From Distichodus sexfasciatus (taxonomy: Eukaryota > Chordata > Actinopteri > Characiformes > Distichodontidae): 64,000 bases of DNA. Position 1 is the first letter of the stretch. The number at the start of each line of letters is the position of its first letter. The notes under the pieces are model-generated. The model was not told the DNA's origin. It did not search any database and saw nothing but the letters and a program-made list of their open reading frames with translations. Shown in pieces: positions 33,990-47,073 of the stretch. The translations under genes were made by a program, and so were the position numbers. The stretch is from assembly GCA_032718565.1 (NCBI GenBank), contig JAVGVS010000110.1, positions 1,032,501-1,096,500 of the forward strand, read 5' to 3'.

Positions 33990-36415
33990 TCTCGAAATAT
34001 TTCGACTTTATTCTCGAAACATTTCGACTTTTTTCTCGTAACATTTCGACTTTTCTCGTAACATTTCGACTTTATTCTCGTAAGCTTTCGACTTTATTCT
34101 CGTAACATTTCGACTTTATTCTCGTAAGCTTTCGACTTTATTCTCATGTATCATTTCGACTTTATTCATAAGTAACATTTAGGCTTTATTCTCGTAACAT
34201 TGGAAGCTTTATTCTCTTAAACTCCGACTTTATTCGTAACATTTAAAGCTTTATTCTCATAAGATTTCGACTTTATTCTGCGTAACATTTAGAACTTTAC
34301 AGTACCGTAAGCTCGACTTTATTCTTTCGTAACATTTAGGCTTTATTCTCAATAACATTTAGAGCTTTTTTCTACTCGTAACATTTACCGACTTTTTCTT
34401 AAATAACATTTTGACTTTTTCTAAGTAAGCTTCTAGAGCTTTTTCTCGTAACATTTGACTTTTTCTCGTAACATTTCCACTTTTTTCTCATTAACATTCC
34501 ACTTTTTTCTCGTAACATTTCCACTTTTTCTTCTTGTAACATTTCGACTTTATTCTCGTAACATTTCCACTTTTTTCTCGTAACATTTCGACTTTTTTCT
34601 TGTAAGCTTTCGACTTTATTCTCGTAACATTTCGACTTTATTCTGCGTAAGCTTTAGAGCTTTATTCTCATCAACATTTCGACTTTATTCTTAAGTAACA
34701 TTTACGACTTTATTCTCGTAACATTTTTGACTTTTATTCTACGTAAGCTTTCCGACTTTATTCTCGTAACATTTCGACTTTTTCGTAACATTTAGAACTT
34801 TATTCTTTCATTAAGCTTTTCGACTTTTTTCTCATCTGTTCGACTTTTATTCTAAGTAAAGCTTTGACTTTATTCTCGTAACATTTAGAGCTTTATTCTG
34901 CATTAACATTTAGGCTTTATTCATAACATTTCACTTTTTCATTAACGGCTTTCCCTTTATTCTCGTAACATTTTCCGCTTTATTCTCGTAACATTCGACT
35001 TTTTCTCTTAACATTTGACTTTTTTCTCGTAACATTTAAACTTTATTCTCGTAACATTTCACTTTATTCGTAACATTTCCCTTTATTCTCGTCACATTAG
35101 GCTTTTTCTCGTAACATTCGACTTTTTTCTGCGTAACATTTCGACTTTATTCTGCGTGTACATTTGACATATTCTCGTAACATTTTCCACTTTATTCGTA
35201 ACATTTCCACTTTATTCTCGTACTTTAAACTTTATTCTCGTAGCTTTCGACGCTATTCTAAATAAGCTTTAGGCTTTATTCTCGTAACATTTGACTTTAT
35301 TCTCGTAACATTTAGGCTTTATTCTGTAAGCTTTACCAAACTTTATTCTCGTAAGCTTTGACTTTGATATAAGTAACATTTAGGCTTTATTCTCCATAAG
35401 CTTTTAGAGCTTTATTCTCAAGTAAGCTTTCGACTTTATTATAAATAACATTGACTTTTTCGTAACATTTCGCTTTATTCTCGTAACATTTACTTTTTTC
35501 TCGTATTTTTTTTATTTCGACTTTATTCTCGTAACATTTCTACTTTATTCTCGTAACATTTCGACTTTTCTCGTAACATTTCGACTTTTCTCGTAACATT
35601 TCGACTTTTTTCTCGTAAGCTTTAGAGCTTTATTCTCGTAACATTTAGAGCTTTATTCTACGTAACATTTAGAGCTTTTTCTGCGTAACATTTAAACTTT
35701 ATTCTGCGTAACATTTTCGACTTTATTCTCGTAACATTTTCGACTTTTTTCTCGTAACATTTTAAACTTTATTCTCGTAACATTTGACTTTATTCTCGTA
35801 ACATTTCGACTTTATTCGCGTAACATTTCGACTTTATTCTCGTAACATTTCCACTTTATTCTCGTAACATTTCGACTTTTTTCTCGTAACATTTCGACTT
35901 TATTCTCGTAAGATTTCGACTTTATTCTATTAACATTTAGAGCTTTATTCTAAGTAGCTTTAGAAGCTTTATTCTACGTATTTTGTTCGACTTTATTCTC
36001 GTAACATTTAGACTTTTTTCTTAAGTAACATTTAAACTTTTTCTTAAGTAACATTTCACTTTATTCTCTCGTAAGCTTCGACTTTTTCTCGCTTGTTTTA
36101 TTTCCACTTTTTTTCTCGTAACATTTCCACTTTTTCGTAACATTTACACTTTTTTTCTCGTAACATTTCCACTTTATTCTCGTAACATTTCGACTTTATT
36201 CTCGTAAGCTTTCGACTTTATTCTCGTAACATTTAGGCTTTATTCTCGTAACATTTTCCTTTATTCTGGTAACATTTAGGCTTTATTCTGTAACATTTCG
36301 ACTTTATTCTCAATGTATTTCGACTTTATTCTCGTAACATTTCCACGCTTTTTCTCATCGCATTTCACTTTATTCTCGTATATTTTCCACTTTATTTTCG
36401 TAACATTTTGAGCTA
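33990..36415 (+). repeat. 22-bp tandem array, right arm (about 110 units)
   Basis: The consensus is CTCGTAACATTTCGACTTTA plus TT. Many units are 1-3 bases longer or shorter, with CTCGTAA changed to TGCGTAA, TAAGTAA or TACGTAA and TTTCGAC to TTTAGAGC or TTTAGGC. It is the inverse of the array at 33,590-33,790, with the integrase fragment between them. Confidence 0.95.
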
Positions 36416-39315
36416 TATAAACTTGATCCGTAAGCCATAATGCACATATTTTATTAGGCGTCACTCGCCTTGGCAAATCAATTTGCTTCGGTTTTGCCAG
36501 CGGGCCGCGCTTCTGTTAAAGGAGGCACAGGCGTGGCCGGACATCGACGAAATTGTGCTGGCCGAGTGGTATGGGCGTGACGGGCGTTTGGTTTTAAAAA
36601 AAATCAATAAATCAGTCAGATGATTGTTTTTTTTGTTTTCTTCTTTAATCCCGTAAGGGCGATTTCAACAGCGGCCCCCCCTTGTCACGACTAACGTTTG
36701 GGTTTTATTCTTTCTTTTTTAGTTTGTTTCCCCAGCGGCTTGCAGTCGATAGGGCTGTGGTGAATATATATTTTCTTCTTCCTTTCTTAGAATTAACTTT
36801 ATCACGGCCACTCTGGGTACGCCGCGCACTAATAGTTGCCGGGAAATGATTACCATAAACACCGTGGTGTGTCTGAACCGTCACCAGAAAGCGGGACTTG
36901 AAAATAAATAAATAAATAAAAGGAAACGAAGAGAAAGAATGATGTCATTCATATTCTTCATCGGTATAATAGTAATTAGTATGAGTTAATTGAAGAGATG
37001 CGTATGTAGAAGACATCATAAAACTGCCCGCTGAATGGTGGAATCTTTATCATCATGATTATTTCCGTTTGTAGATTCTCACTGAAAGGCACTATGATTC
37101 AACACGTATGGAATTATGTAGTAAACAAAAAGTGTGAAATAACCCAAAACATGTTTTCTGTCTTGAAAATAACCACCCTTTGCTGTGATCACTGCTTTGC
37201 ACACTCTTGGCTAGAGGTGGGCGATATATAAATTTTATCGATTCATTAATTCAGTGGGCGATGTGTTTTTCACAATCGATTTTATCATAATTTAACGCGG
37301 GCGCCCAGCGGAACTAACGCCCATAGCGCCCGTTCTCTTTGTGAGTAAGTGGCTCGGCGCGCAAACCCTGTAGCGATTCACGAGCAGCTGATAGCGGCAA
37401 TGCGGCGTCATCCTGCTTAAAACAAAGCGCCATAAAAAAAAAATTACAGCGAGCGTAAATTTCCCTGGTCAGCGTAGCGCAAATGTGACACTTTCGACAA
37501 CACAAATTAGAATAGCGGTTAATCTGACCTCCTCCTCCCTCCATAATTGGAGCTTACTTTTTAGGTGAATAAATATGATTCTAAATATAACACGAATTCA
37601 GAAGAATAAATCTGCGAAACGGAATTCAGGAAAAAAATCAAAGCGGAATTTAAAGGAAAAAGCAGCGGATTAAATAGGGCCCTGTGTATGTTTTTTAAAG
37701 ACCGCGGTGACCGTACATACTGAGGAAAAGCGGCGGGATTCATTAGCGATGTAAGTTTTTGACCGAAGTCGTGCTTCAAGCATAAAATCTTTTTCTGAAT
37801 TCGACTTGCACTTGGCTGTATGTAAGCGTCAAAGAATCGGTAGAGAGCTGGAGGAGGAGGAGGTGGCGTATTATTCTGCCACTATTCTGTAACATTTCAA
37901 CTTTATTCTCATAAGATTTCGACTTTATTCTCGTAACATTTCCCATTCCCGTTCTCAAAGACTTACTTTTAGCGGTCATCATTTGGGTAGCACACATCTT
38001 CCGAATGCCTTCCGGCAGAAATTCAAATAGGCAACGTTTAATCTAGATTAATTCCAAGATTACAGTGAAGTTAATCTAGATTTAAAAATTTATCTGTGCC
38101 ACCACCTAATATATATATATATACATACAGTAATGTTGCCACAGTAGACGTGGGTTAATAGCATATCGATTTTATTGATTAAATAGCTTTACACCACCGC
38201 GCCCTTCTCAGCTGACTCTCGCTACCTTTCCGGGCGGTTTATGGCGGTGGCTAAAGAAATACAGACTTTTAGTGCCTGCTTTTCTAGTAATAATTATAAC
38301 GTAGCGATTAATCTATCCCAGCGCTGCATAATCGCGATGTCGTCGTCTTGATTACATGAACGCGAAAAGCTGCGATGTAAATGATTAGCACACGGACTGC
38401 ATCGGCAACGTATTCTCACTCATTCAGCGTTTGCGAGCTGACTGAAGTCTCACTTCAGTGGAATGTGACGTGTTTGGTCACCACAGCGTTGATTCGGTTC
38501 AATGGAGACCTCAGATTCACGACTCACGATTCGCCCGGGTGAATCATGAATCGCTACCGTTGTAAAGCAGGCTTGGCGGGTGGGAGCGAGGGCTGGCGTG
38601 GTCTCGAGCCGTCGGCCCAGTGAACTAATAGCAAAAATACAGACATCGGAGGATCCGGAGTCTCCGCTATGTTGATAAGCGGCTCCCCATGCCATAAATT
38701 AAATAAAGCGTCCGGAAACTAGAGCAAGCAAACAAGAGTCTGCAGCGAGAGACAGTAGCGAGTGCATCGTGCATGAGAAAGCGCGCGTGGCCAGACGAGC
38801 GAGGCGTCGCGTATGTGTGGATCACAGCGTTCATACGCCCGTGCTGGACTAAGGGCATCTAGTTAATTTTACTTAATAAACTGAGCCTTTCAGGTTTTGT
38901 TATTTTGACCAAAAATGTTAATATTTTCTTTAAAAGAAAAACGAAGTTCTTATTTTATTGTTTTATTCATTTTATTATTTATTTCCATTAAGCTGCAGTG
39001 TTAGGAAAATAACATTTGCGATGATAAGAGTTTTTAGCAATGATTTAATTTTACAGCAGAATATTGTATTTTAAAAGCACTGGGCATTTCCAGTTGTTAG
39101 AGTGGTTTGTATGTTTCACTTTGAAATAGAAACATTTCACCTCGTGATCATTTGTATGGGCTTTTCGTTGATGCTCATAAGCAAGGTGCCCTTTATGCAT
39201 TATCGCAATGGCGATATGTAATATTGATCTCAATAACTGCAATATGTCTTTTTTTCCCAAATCGTGCAGCCCTAGTAATAATACAGTAATACTCGTCGAA
39301 AAGCCTGCTGCAGCC
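36416..39315. other. Intergenic DNA without a recognised gene
   Basis: No exon with homology or good splice pairs was found. It contains a small 22-bp array remnant (37,885-37,945), a GGTGGGCGATATATA-type element end at 37,216, an (AT)n run at 38,109-38,123, and at 39,262-39,276 the sequence CAAATCGTGCAGCCCTAG, the inverted end of a typical hAT-like element. Confidence 0.5.
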
Positions 39316-40092
39316 TAGGCCAGGGGTCGGCAACCTTTAACACTCAAAGAGCCATTTGGACCCGGCTTCCACAAAAGAGAACAAAAACCACGGGAGCCGC
39401 AAATCCTGGTTTTAACTTTAAAAAAAACTAGGCTAGTGTGTTGCTTGTGAAATTTTATTCATGCAAAAAAAACATTTTGAACATTTAGAAACGCACCCCC
39501 CGAGTTGAAGGTCTCTTTCAAATGAAATAAACAGCCAAACTTAAAGTATCCATGCAGTAATCCTTTCTGTCGCCTGTAGGCGTCGATGGGAAATTAAAAA
39601 ATCTGTGCAAAAATGGCACTAGTTCACTGAGCGATGCTTAAAATACATATTTGCAAAATATCTGATTAAAATATTTATTTTACATAGTTATGAGACTTTT
39701 GATCCTGAACCTCTGCAAATCCGGGCTGTAAGATGTCACCTTCATCTTTACATCATTATATGTTGTGTTTTCTTCAGATATTTTTTTCTTTCTTCTATTT
39801 ATCCATGATTTATCCATTTAGCCTACCGGCGGGTCGAGAAGCTTGACAAATACACGGCGGTTTGGCGGGCATATACCGGCTTTTGCGACTCATATTTTTT
39901 GAGCGACAAAAAATTCAACCCATTGTATTTCAATGTTACAAGATCACAATAATCTTCAATTTCCGAACTACAATTTAAACAAAAAACGACGAATAAAAAT
40001 AAGATACACTTAAAGAGATACTCCTTATTTATTTTCGAGGAGCATAACTTATCTGGGGATGAAGAGCGGCGGGTTGCGACCCTAACCTAGAA
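39316..40092. mobile_element. hAT-like element, GGGGTCGGCAACC type
   Basis: The start TAGGCCAGGGGTCGGCAACC followed by AAAGAGCCATTTGGACCC and GGGAGCCGCAAA is a widespread vertebrate hAT-type repeat. The other end GGTTGCGACCCTAACCTAGA is a decayed inverted copy of the start. Confidence 0.6.
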
Positions 40093-41300
40093 GCAAAAAA
40101 CAATGGCCGAAATAGCCGAAAAATGTGAAGATAAATAGTGAAATTAGAAATCAATGTTTTGGTTTTTATTTTCATGAGAACGATATGATATCAACACCTA
40201 AATGTCGTAGATGTCTTTACATCTGCTGATTTCGCGTCGACGCGACGCCTCCTCCCTCCTGCGTTTGGGTTTATCGCCGATTGCGAAATAAATAAGCTTT
40301 AAAGTATTTAGCGTCGGCAGGGCGCCTCCTCCTGTGTTTCGCTTGCTTGTCGACTGCGGGCGTCTTCGTTTCGTTGACATTTCCTTTCGCAAATTTCCGC
40401 TTCATCTAGTGGTCTTTTTGCGAGGCGTAATTGTTAACATGCGTGTCTTGACAATATCTCCCAAGCGGCGTGGTGTGTGAATGAGCCTTGGCGTCATGGG
40501 AAACACAATCAGTTAAAAATGCGTAGTTTACCTCGCACGATTAGCCGTCGACGGGACGCCTCCTCCTGCGGCTTGCGTACTTCAAAAACTTCAAAATAAT
40601 GCCTTAAAATTTTTGCTTTTAAAGTATTTGTTCTCCAAAAATGTTCGTTTAGACATATAAATATTTCTTCTTTGTATTCAGTTGCACTATGACATTATAA
40701 AATTAAACGTGATCGGTGAAAATGACATATTGAAGTTTGTCATTTTGAACCAATTTGGCCTATAAAATGAGCTGCTTTTGTGAGAACCCTACATTCCCCT
40801 GATCACTCCGGCGGCAGACGTGATATGATGAAGCGCCAGCGTTCCCAAACAAAGATGGAAAAATCCAAATAAATGGCGAGTTACAGGTAGAGCGCTGGGT
40901 GTTGTGGTTATTCATCGCTAAAATGGTCTGGAGTCTGTAATGGCGAAATTTTTGACGAACCTGAAAGGCGTTTAAGCCGGCGGCAGCGCTTCGTCTTGTG
41001 ATGCGTTGATGCAATGGCGATGTGTTTATCGCGAAAAAATGTGTCATTTATAGGTTAATGCGCATTTACTTCTGTTTTAGTGCCGCGAACGTCTCACCAA
41101 TACTTTCACATACAGAGAATCAGGAGCTCGTCTTGACGATATCTCGCGTCGCTAATGCGCGCCTGCGTGTGAGCGACTGGCGCATGCTGTAGCGGTCAAA
41201 TAGAGTCGCAGAAACGATTCTAGAAAAATCGCCTCGACCATTTTTTTTTAGTAGAGGTGTTCCAGTTGTTGGAACAATGGTTTCCAACTCTACTTTTACC
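40093..41300. other. Intergenic DNA without a recognised gene
   Basis: Repeated CGTCGACGGGACGCCTCCTC-like segments occur at 40,233-40,262, 40,313-40,333 and 40,546-40,567, suggesting a short unclassified repeat. No coding exon is seen. Confidence 0.4.
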
Positions 41301-41465
41301 CTTGGCGCCACGCCTTCCCCTGCGTAACGAATTAAGCGTGCGCATTTCCAGATCGGCTCCATACAACGGCCCAATGCCCCCGATACCCGATCCAGCCGCT
41401 TGAGCCGTTATCGGACCGACACCTATCCACACATCGGATCGTTTACGCCCATTGCCATAACTGAA
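41300..41465. repeat. Second copy of the 12.2-kb GATACCGAT repeat
   Basis: CGCATTTCCAGATCGGCTCC, CCAATGCCCCCGATACCCG and GAGCCGTTATCGGACCGACA parallel 12,205-12,305 in the same orientation. Confidence 0.6.
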
Positions 41466-42214
41466 CGACAGCTCTGGAGACCTGTCCATACATAGAAAAA
41501 CGTACCGATTTTACCCTATCGAATTCGGGCGAGTCACAACAACAAGCGGTTGAAGTGGCACATCGACAAGAAACTGTTTTTAGCGAAACTGCGGCCTAAG
41601 AACAGGGCGTTTCTCAGTGGTCAGTGTGCGCATGTTACTTGAAGTGTGGTGACTGGAATTGTACTGCTGAGGTGTTGAAAAATGAACCTTAACCACTCAT
41701 TGCTGTAGATTCACGTTTCCGGAAAGGGCATATAACCTGTTCCTCTCACAGCGCAGAATGCAAGCGTCTTCTTGACATGATGTAATCACGTGTTTGTGGT
41801 GAGCCAGTTATTCGCGGCGTAGAGCGTGGCGGACGTATGCAGATGTGTTGCCGTGGCGTGTGGCGTAACAGAAAAGATTGAACTGCTGACAACCGTTTTG
41901 CGGGCGAGCGTCAGCCGACTGCTCTTTTTCGGATAGACAAAAACCTCATTTATAAGTGCACTGTCGTCACAACTGCGGAATAATTTTATGTTCACATACA
42001 GCTACATGACACACTGCATGAATCATATTTCAAAAATCTGGACGCCGCTGACCAACAGCAGCGTAATATATTTATGTAGTAATAGACCTCGTAGTGTAGT
42101 GATATATTACTAATAGAATAGGTCAGAACTTTTTAAACCTGTTAACTGGATTACACTAGTAACCCGGCTTTAGTATGCTATTGCGATATTAATAAAGTGT
42201 AAAGAAATATCTGC

Positions 42215-42385
42215 TTAGCCACGGTGGCCGGTAGCGGTAGAGCTGCACCATAGCGAAGGTCTGGGTTGGAACCCCGGACTGAGCCTTTCTGGAGTGGGTT
42301 GCCGCGGTCTCCCCAGCGTTAGCGTGGGGGTTTCCTCCCACAGTGTGCACTGTAGGTTGATTGGCGACTCTAAATTGGCCCTTTT
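42215..42385 (+). mobile_element. SINE (family 3), 3' truncated
   Basis: GCCACGGTGGCCGGTAGCGG, GGGTTGGAACCCCGG, GTGGGGGTTTCCTCCCACAG and TTGATTGGCGACTCTAAATT are hallmark segments of this fish SINE. Confidence 0.65.
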
Positions 42386-42458
42386 GCTGGTTTCTACCAA
42401 GTAATAGTGGTTAAATATAGTAAAATAGACGTAGTAAAATGGTAGCTTATGACGTTAA

Positions 42459-43620
42459 ATCTCTTCCTGGATTCACTGACAACAGTAGCTTAATATAATA
42501 ATATTGGGATATATATAGTAATAATATATATTAAAATAACTTCGTAATAACATAGTGGCGAATTTATTAAATCTCTTCCCAGTTCCACTGACCAACAGTA
42601 ATATATAATAATATTGGAGATATATATAGTAATAATATAGTAAAATAAGCATTAATAACATAGTAATTGCCAGCGGTAAATCTCTCTTCCGGTTCCACTG
42701 ACCAACAGTAATAATATAATAATATTAGGATATATAGTAATAATATAGTAAAAACTCACTTTAATAATAACATATGTAGTAATTTATAGCGTTTAATCTC
42801 TTCCCAGTTCCACTGACCAACAGTAGCTAAATATATGTATTACAGGATATATATAGTAATAATATAGTAAAATAATATTAGTAACATGAAAAATAATTTA
42901 TAATGATTTAATCTCTTCCTGGATTCCACTGATAACAGTAAGCAATATAATAATATTGGAAGTATATATAGTAATAATATAGTAAAATAAACGTAGTAAC
43001 ATGGTAATTTATGACGGTAAGTCTCTTCCCGGATTCCACTGACCAACAGTAGCTTAATATAATAATATTGGGATATATAGTAATAATATAGTAAAATAAA
43101 CGTAATAATAACATGGTAATTTATGACGTTAAATCTCTTCCTGAATTCCGCGACCAGCAGTAACCTTAATATAATAATATTGGGATATATATAGTAATAA
43201 TATAGTAAAATAAGCAATAGTAACATGATAATTATGACGTTAAATCTCTTCCCAGTTCCGCACTGACCAACAATTGGCTTAATATAATAATATTGGGATA
43301 TATATAGTAATAATATAGTAAAATAAAAGCATTAATACAACATAATGGTAATTATGACGTTAAATCTCTTCCTGGATTCACTGACCAACAGTAGCTTAAT
43401 ATATGTATTGGGATATATATAGTATAATATAGTAAAATAAACGTAATAACATAGTATTTAATGATTTAATCTCTTCCTGGATTCCACTGACCAACGGTAA
43501 TAATATATATGTGGGATATATATAGTAATAATATAGTAAAATAAAGTAGTAACATAGTAATTTATATTGGTAAATCTCTTCCTGGATTCCGCACTGACCA
43601 GCAGTAGCTTAATATGCTTG
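42459..43620. repeat. 111-bp satellite-like tandem array
   Basis: About 11 copies of a roughly 111-bp unit are marked by AAATCTCTTCCTGGATTCCA, CTGACCAACAGTAGCTTAAT, TAATATTGGGATATATATAG and TAGTAAAATAAACG. Units differ by small indels. Its end passes into an (AAT)n microsatellite. Confidence 0.95.

Positions 43621-43621
<1 letters not shown>

Positions 43622-43655
<34 letters not shown>
43622..43655. repeat. (AAT)n microsatellite
   Basis: About 11 AAT units follow the 111-bp array. Confidence 0.95.
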
Positions 43656-44109
43656 GTAAGAATTTATATAGTAACAGTAATAACTTTTTTAATCTTTGCG
43701 AGGATTCTGCAGTAGCGTTAGTTAATATATAGTAATACTTGTAGTATTATAGCAGTTTATAACTCACAATACTGCCATTTATAGATATTTTGTAGTGTTT
43801 ATTCCATATATTTATTGACGTGGTACAGGTAGCTACAGCGGAGGTGGTGGGATTATGGAAATGTAGTCTCAGAAAGGCCAAAAAGCAGCAGATTTTACTT
43901 GGCAAAATGAGAACTTGTGAAACTTCGCCGCTGGACGCTTCACACAGAGACACACGCTCACGGCGAAGAGGTGGAACATGGCATGAGTATTACGTGATCT
44001 ACCGTAATACACATGACGTGAAACACAACCACCTCTTCACCGTGAGCGAAGTTTCACACAGGCGTTAACGCTTCATTGATTCCTTCTTTTTGTGACTTTA
44101 AAGTCATCA

Positions 44110-44410
44110 GAAAGACATCCGACGTTTTCTTTACAAATTGCGACTTTCTGATCTCAAGAATATCGGCCTTTTTTCTCGCAAATTTGCGACTTTCTGATCT
44201 CAAAGAACATCTGACTTTTTTTCTCGTAAATTTGTGTTTTTTCTCGTATATTTACCACTTTAAACTCAGAGAACATCTGACTTTTTCTTCTCGGAAATTT
44301 ACTACTTACATCTCAGAGGATTTCGGCGTTTTCTTTCTCGCAAATTTATGCTTTACAATATCAGAGAATATCCGAGTTTTTCTCGTAAATTTACATCTTT
44401 AATCTCAAAA
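44110..44410. repeat. Roughly 50-bp repeat related to TTTCTCGTAA motifs
   Basis: Units carry TTTGCGACTTTCTGATCTCA, GAACATCTGACTTTTT and TCTCGTAAATTT. About six decayed copies are present. Confidence 0.7.
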
Positions 44411-46000
44411 CATAAAGACATAAATTCTGAGGTCTGACTATAAATTTATATTAAGTATGATATATGATACTATGTATCTGTACTTATTATCAAAAGCACT
44501 AATAAATTAGGATGTTGGTGCTCCAGTGGAATCGAGTGACCTTCTAGACTATAAGGATAGATGTGTGGTATTACTATATTAATATATGTATTGATGTAGT
44601 TTAAAAGCGATTAGGCATTAAGCGTTAATGGACATCGAAGCCGCCAGCTTTAAATGCATATCGCCCGTTCATTTCCTCCCTGAGGAGTGGCTCGGAGCTC
44701 TTCAGTCTCTTGTTCTCAACTCCACGAGCCGCCTCCGCCCGGGCCCTGCATGAAGAAGCCATTACCCATCACCAGATGAGCATCGCTGTTATCTTCTTCC
44801 GTGTCCTCTTTCATTGCTGTATTTGCTTTTTTTTTTTTTTTTTTACCGCATTCCACTGCCTTCCAGTGTTATTTCATGCGAAATTCAAATCTCGAGATCT
44901 CAAACCGTGCCAAAAAAACAAAAAAAACACTGCGCTACCGTAACCTTTTTCATGCCAGAGTTTTATCACATAAATTTTTGTTGTATCAAGGTTCGTAATA
45001 CGTCGTGAGTGCGATGTTGTTCGCATGCTGAAGGCGAATATCCAAATCACGAATCGACGATTTGAACCAATTAAGAGAATTATTCGGGGGAAAACGAATG
45101 GAAAGCAAAAAGTCAGGAATAAAACACGTCAACATGTAGTTGCTTATCGTGGCGGACTTTGATATCAGCAGGCATCAAATTGTTCTTCGTTGACTCGACA
45201 TATCGTATTGTGATGAAAACTGTGAGTTCCGCTCCTGTTATTTACGTCGCACTTTACTGGACCGCGATCTCAGCGTGGAGGAAAAACGCCTGGCTGCGAA
45301 TAGATGAAGGCACTGCTGACGTACACCTGAGAAAACCTGACGGGTTCCGGAGTTTTCCCTTCATCTTAGAGTGACATTTCGGGAAAATATCCGGGCCGAG
45401 TGGTAGGTCGGCAGTTAGGGAGGAAAAGAGATGTTGTGGTATACAGTGCGTGGCATTTATTCGCTTTTTACTCACCTTCCCGGGGACATTTTCATGTTTC
45501 ACAACAGCAATGAAACGCCAACGCCATCGTTATTGTGACTGTAAGGTTTACTTGGAGTGCTTTTCAAATACAAACCGCTTTTTGCGAGACACAAGCCGCA
45601 GCCATTTTACGTAAGCAGTAAAGAAACGCGGTTCGCCGTCGCGGCAGAAGTGTGAGGAAATAGAAACGCGTCCTACCGAGCACATCATGACTAAGGCTTA
45701 AGGGTTCCGACGATTGCGGTGGCTCACGCTCAGCCCCGGGTTTCGACGCGTTCCAGAGGATTTAACGAACGCGCCCCCCCCACCCCCCCGCACCGTAAAA
45801 CGCATGCGTCGTATTTTCTCTGCGCTGACAAGAGGAAAGAAGTATGACTGAAACCGTACAAACTGTCAGAAGCCAAAAGACAACAGTATAAAACAACAAA
45901 TCTTCCTTTTGTATGAAATCTCGTAAAAACTCGACTGGAATGTTAGTCTGTTTGAGGCTCATACAAATGTTTGTGGCAGTGCCGTCACGCCGAATTTGGC
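44411..46000. other. Intergenic DNA without a recognised gene
   Basis: It is AT-rich with T-runs at 44,829-44,845. There is no recognised exon, RNA gene or complete mobile element. Confidence 0.4.
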
Positions 46001-46009
46001 CGTTAACAA

Positions 46010-46480
46010 CGGCGTACAGTGCAGCTCGTAAGTAACTGGACAGTTTGGCCGTTTGGTGCCTCCCCACTCTGGCGCTGCAGAATGTGACTAAAACGTGGAC
46101 TGTTAAAAGCTCGGTTAAAGAATCAAGATCACAAAAGCGGGAGCTGATTTTGTTGCCCGGATCAAACAGGAAGAGGAAGAGGAAGATTTCCGTACCAGCA
46201 TTGAAAAAAAGAAAGACTCAACTACTTATAATCCCAAGCTGACCGCCTCCTCGGTGGCATATGGTGGACGTGGGCACGCATGGCTGCCAGTGGAACTGAC
46301 TTGTTTAACTGCCAACAGCAGGAGGACAGCGATGCCAACCGTACTGCCAAAGTAGCTACCGAGTGGAATGTTCTCAACCATCTCAAACCATGTTGAACTT
46401 TGTCCTTAATCTACAGAACAATCTGATTGGAGAAATCTTCACAAAAACGAAACAGAAACCTACTAAATAAGCTGCAGTAC
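46010..46480 (+). repeat. Probable interspersed repeat with short open frame
   Basis: GTACAGTGCAGCTCGTAAGT, ACTGGACAGTTTGGCCG and CACTCTGGCGCTGCAG look like fish repeat text. A plus frame (46,145-46,345) reads ADFVARIKQEEEEEDFRTSI then EKKKDSTTYNPKLTASSVAY GG but has no start and meets a stop. It could be a transposon fragment or a retrocopy; no family was recognised. Confidence 0.3.
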
Positions 46481-47073
46481 AACATCAACAGGGGTCCCAA
46501 CATTGGTACCTGCGGGACGCACCTTTTACGTTTAGCTGACAGACATTTTTCTCACATCCTGATCGTTCTGTTTGACTTTCAGCTCCACTTTTGATACGTT
46601 CTGCTGTCCTACCAGTAAAATACAACGTACTTAGCGTGTAGCAATGTTCGAGGAACACTTTTAACTCCCTTATTTTTCAAACCTCGAACATAACGTTCCG
46701 CACTAGTCCTTTAGTCAACGTCTGATTCCCACTCAACCGTGCTGGAGAGCGAAGCGGAAAACCTCCGAACCCGTTTCCTGTCAAATTACTTAGGCTGCAC
46801 TGCACCTCGAAGGATCGTCCCTCTCTACGTTATTCTACGCTGTACTTCCCCTTCAACCGCAACGCGTTGGCCTGCGTTTGGAACGTCCTTCGAGTCCGAC
46901 CGCAAATTCTGCGCTAGCTTTTGTCCCTGATTGAAAACGCCGCCACTTCCACAAAAACAGCCGCTCGTCTTTACAGTACTTCGAGCCTCCTCGCCACCCT
47001 TCCTCCTACAAAGCGGCGGAGCGCCGCGCAACCTTCCCGGCCGGGTCTTAAACATGCACAACAGGCGCTACGC

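Noticed and set aside
33590..36415. CRISPR-like regular array
   Set aside because: The repeats are directly adjacent with no unique spacers, and the context is vertebrate DNA; it is a minisatellite.
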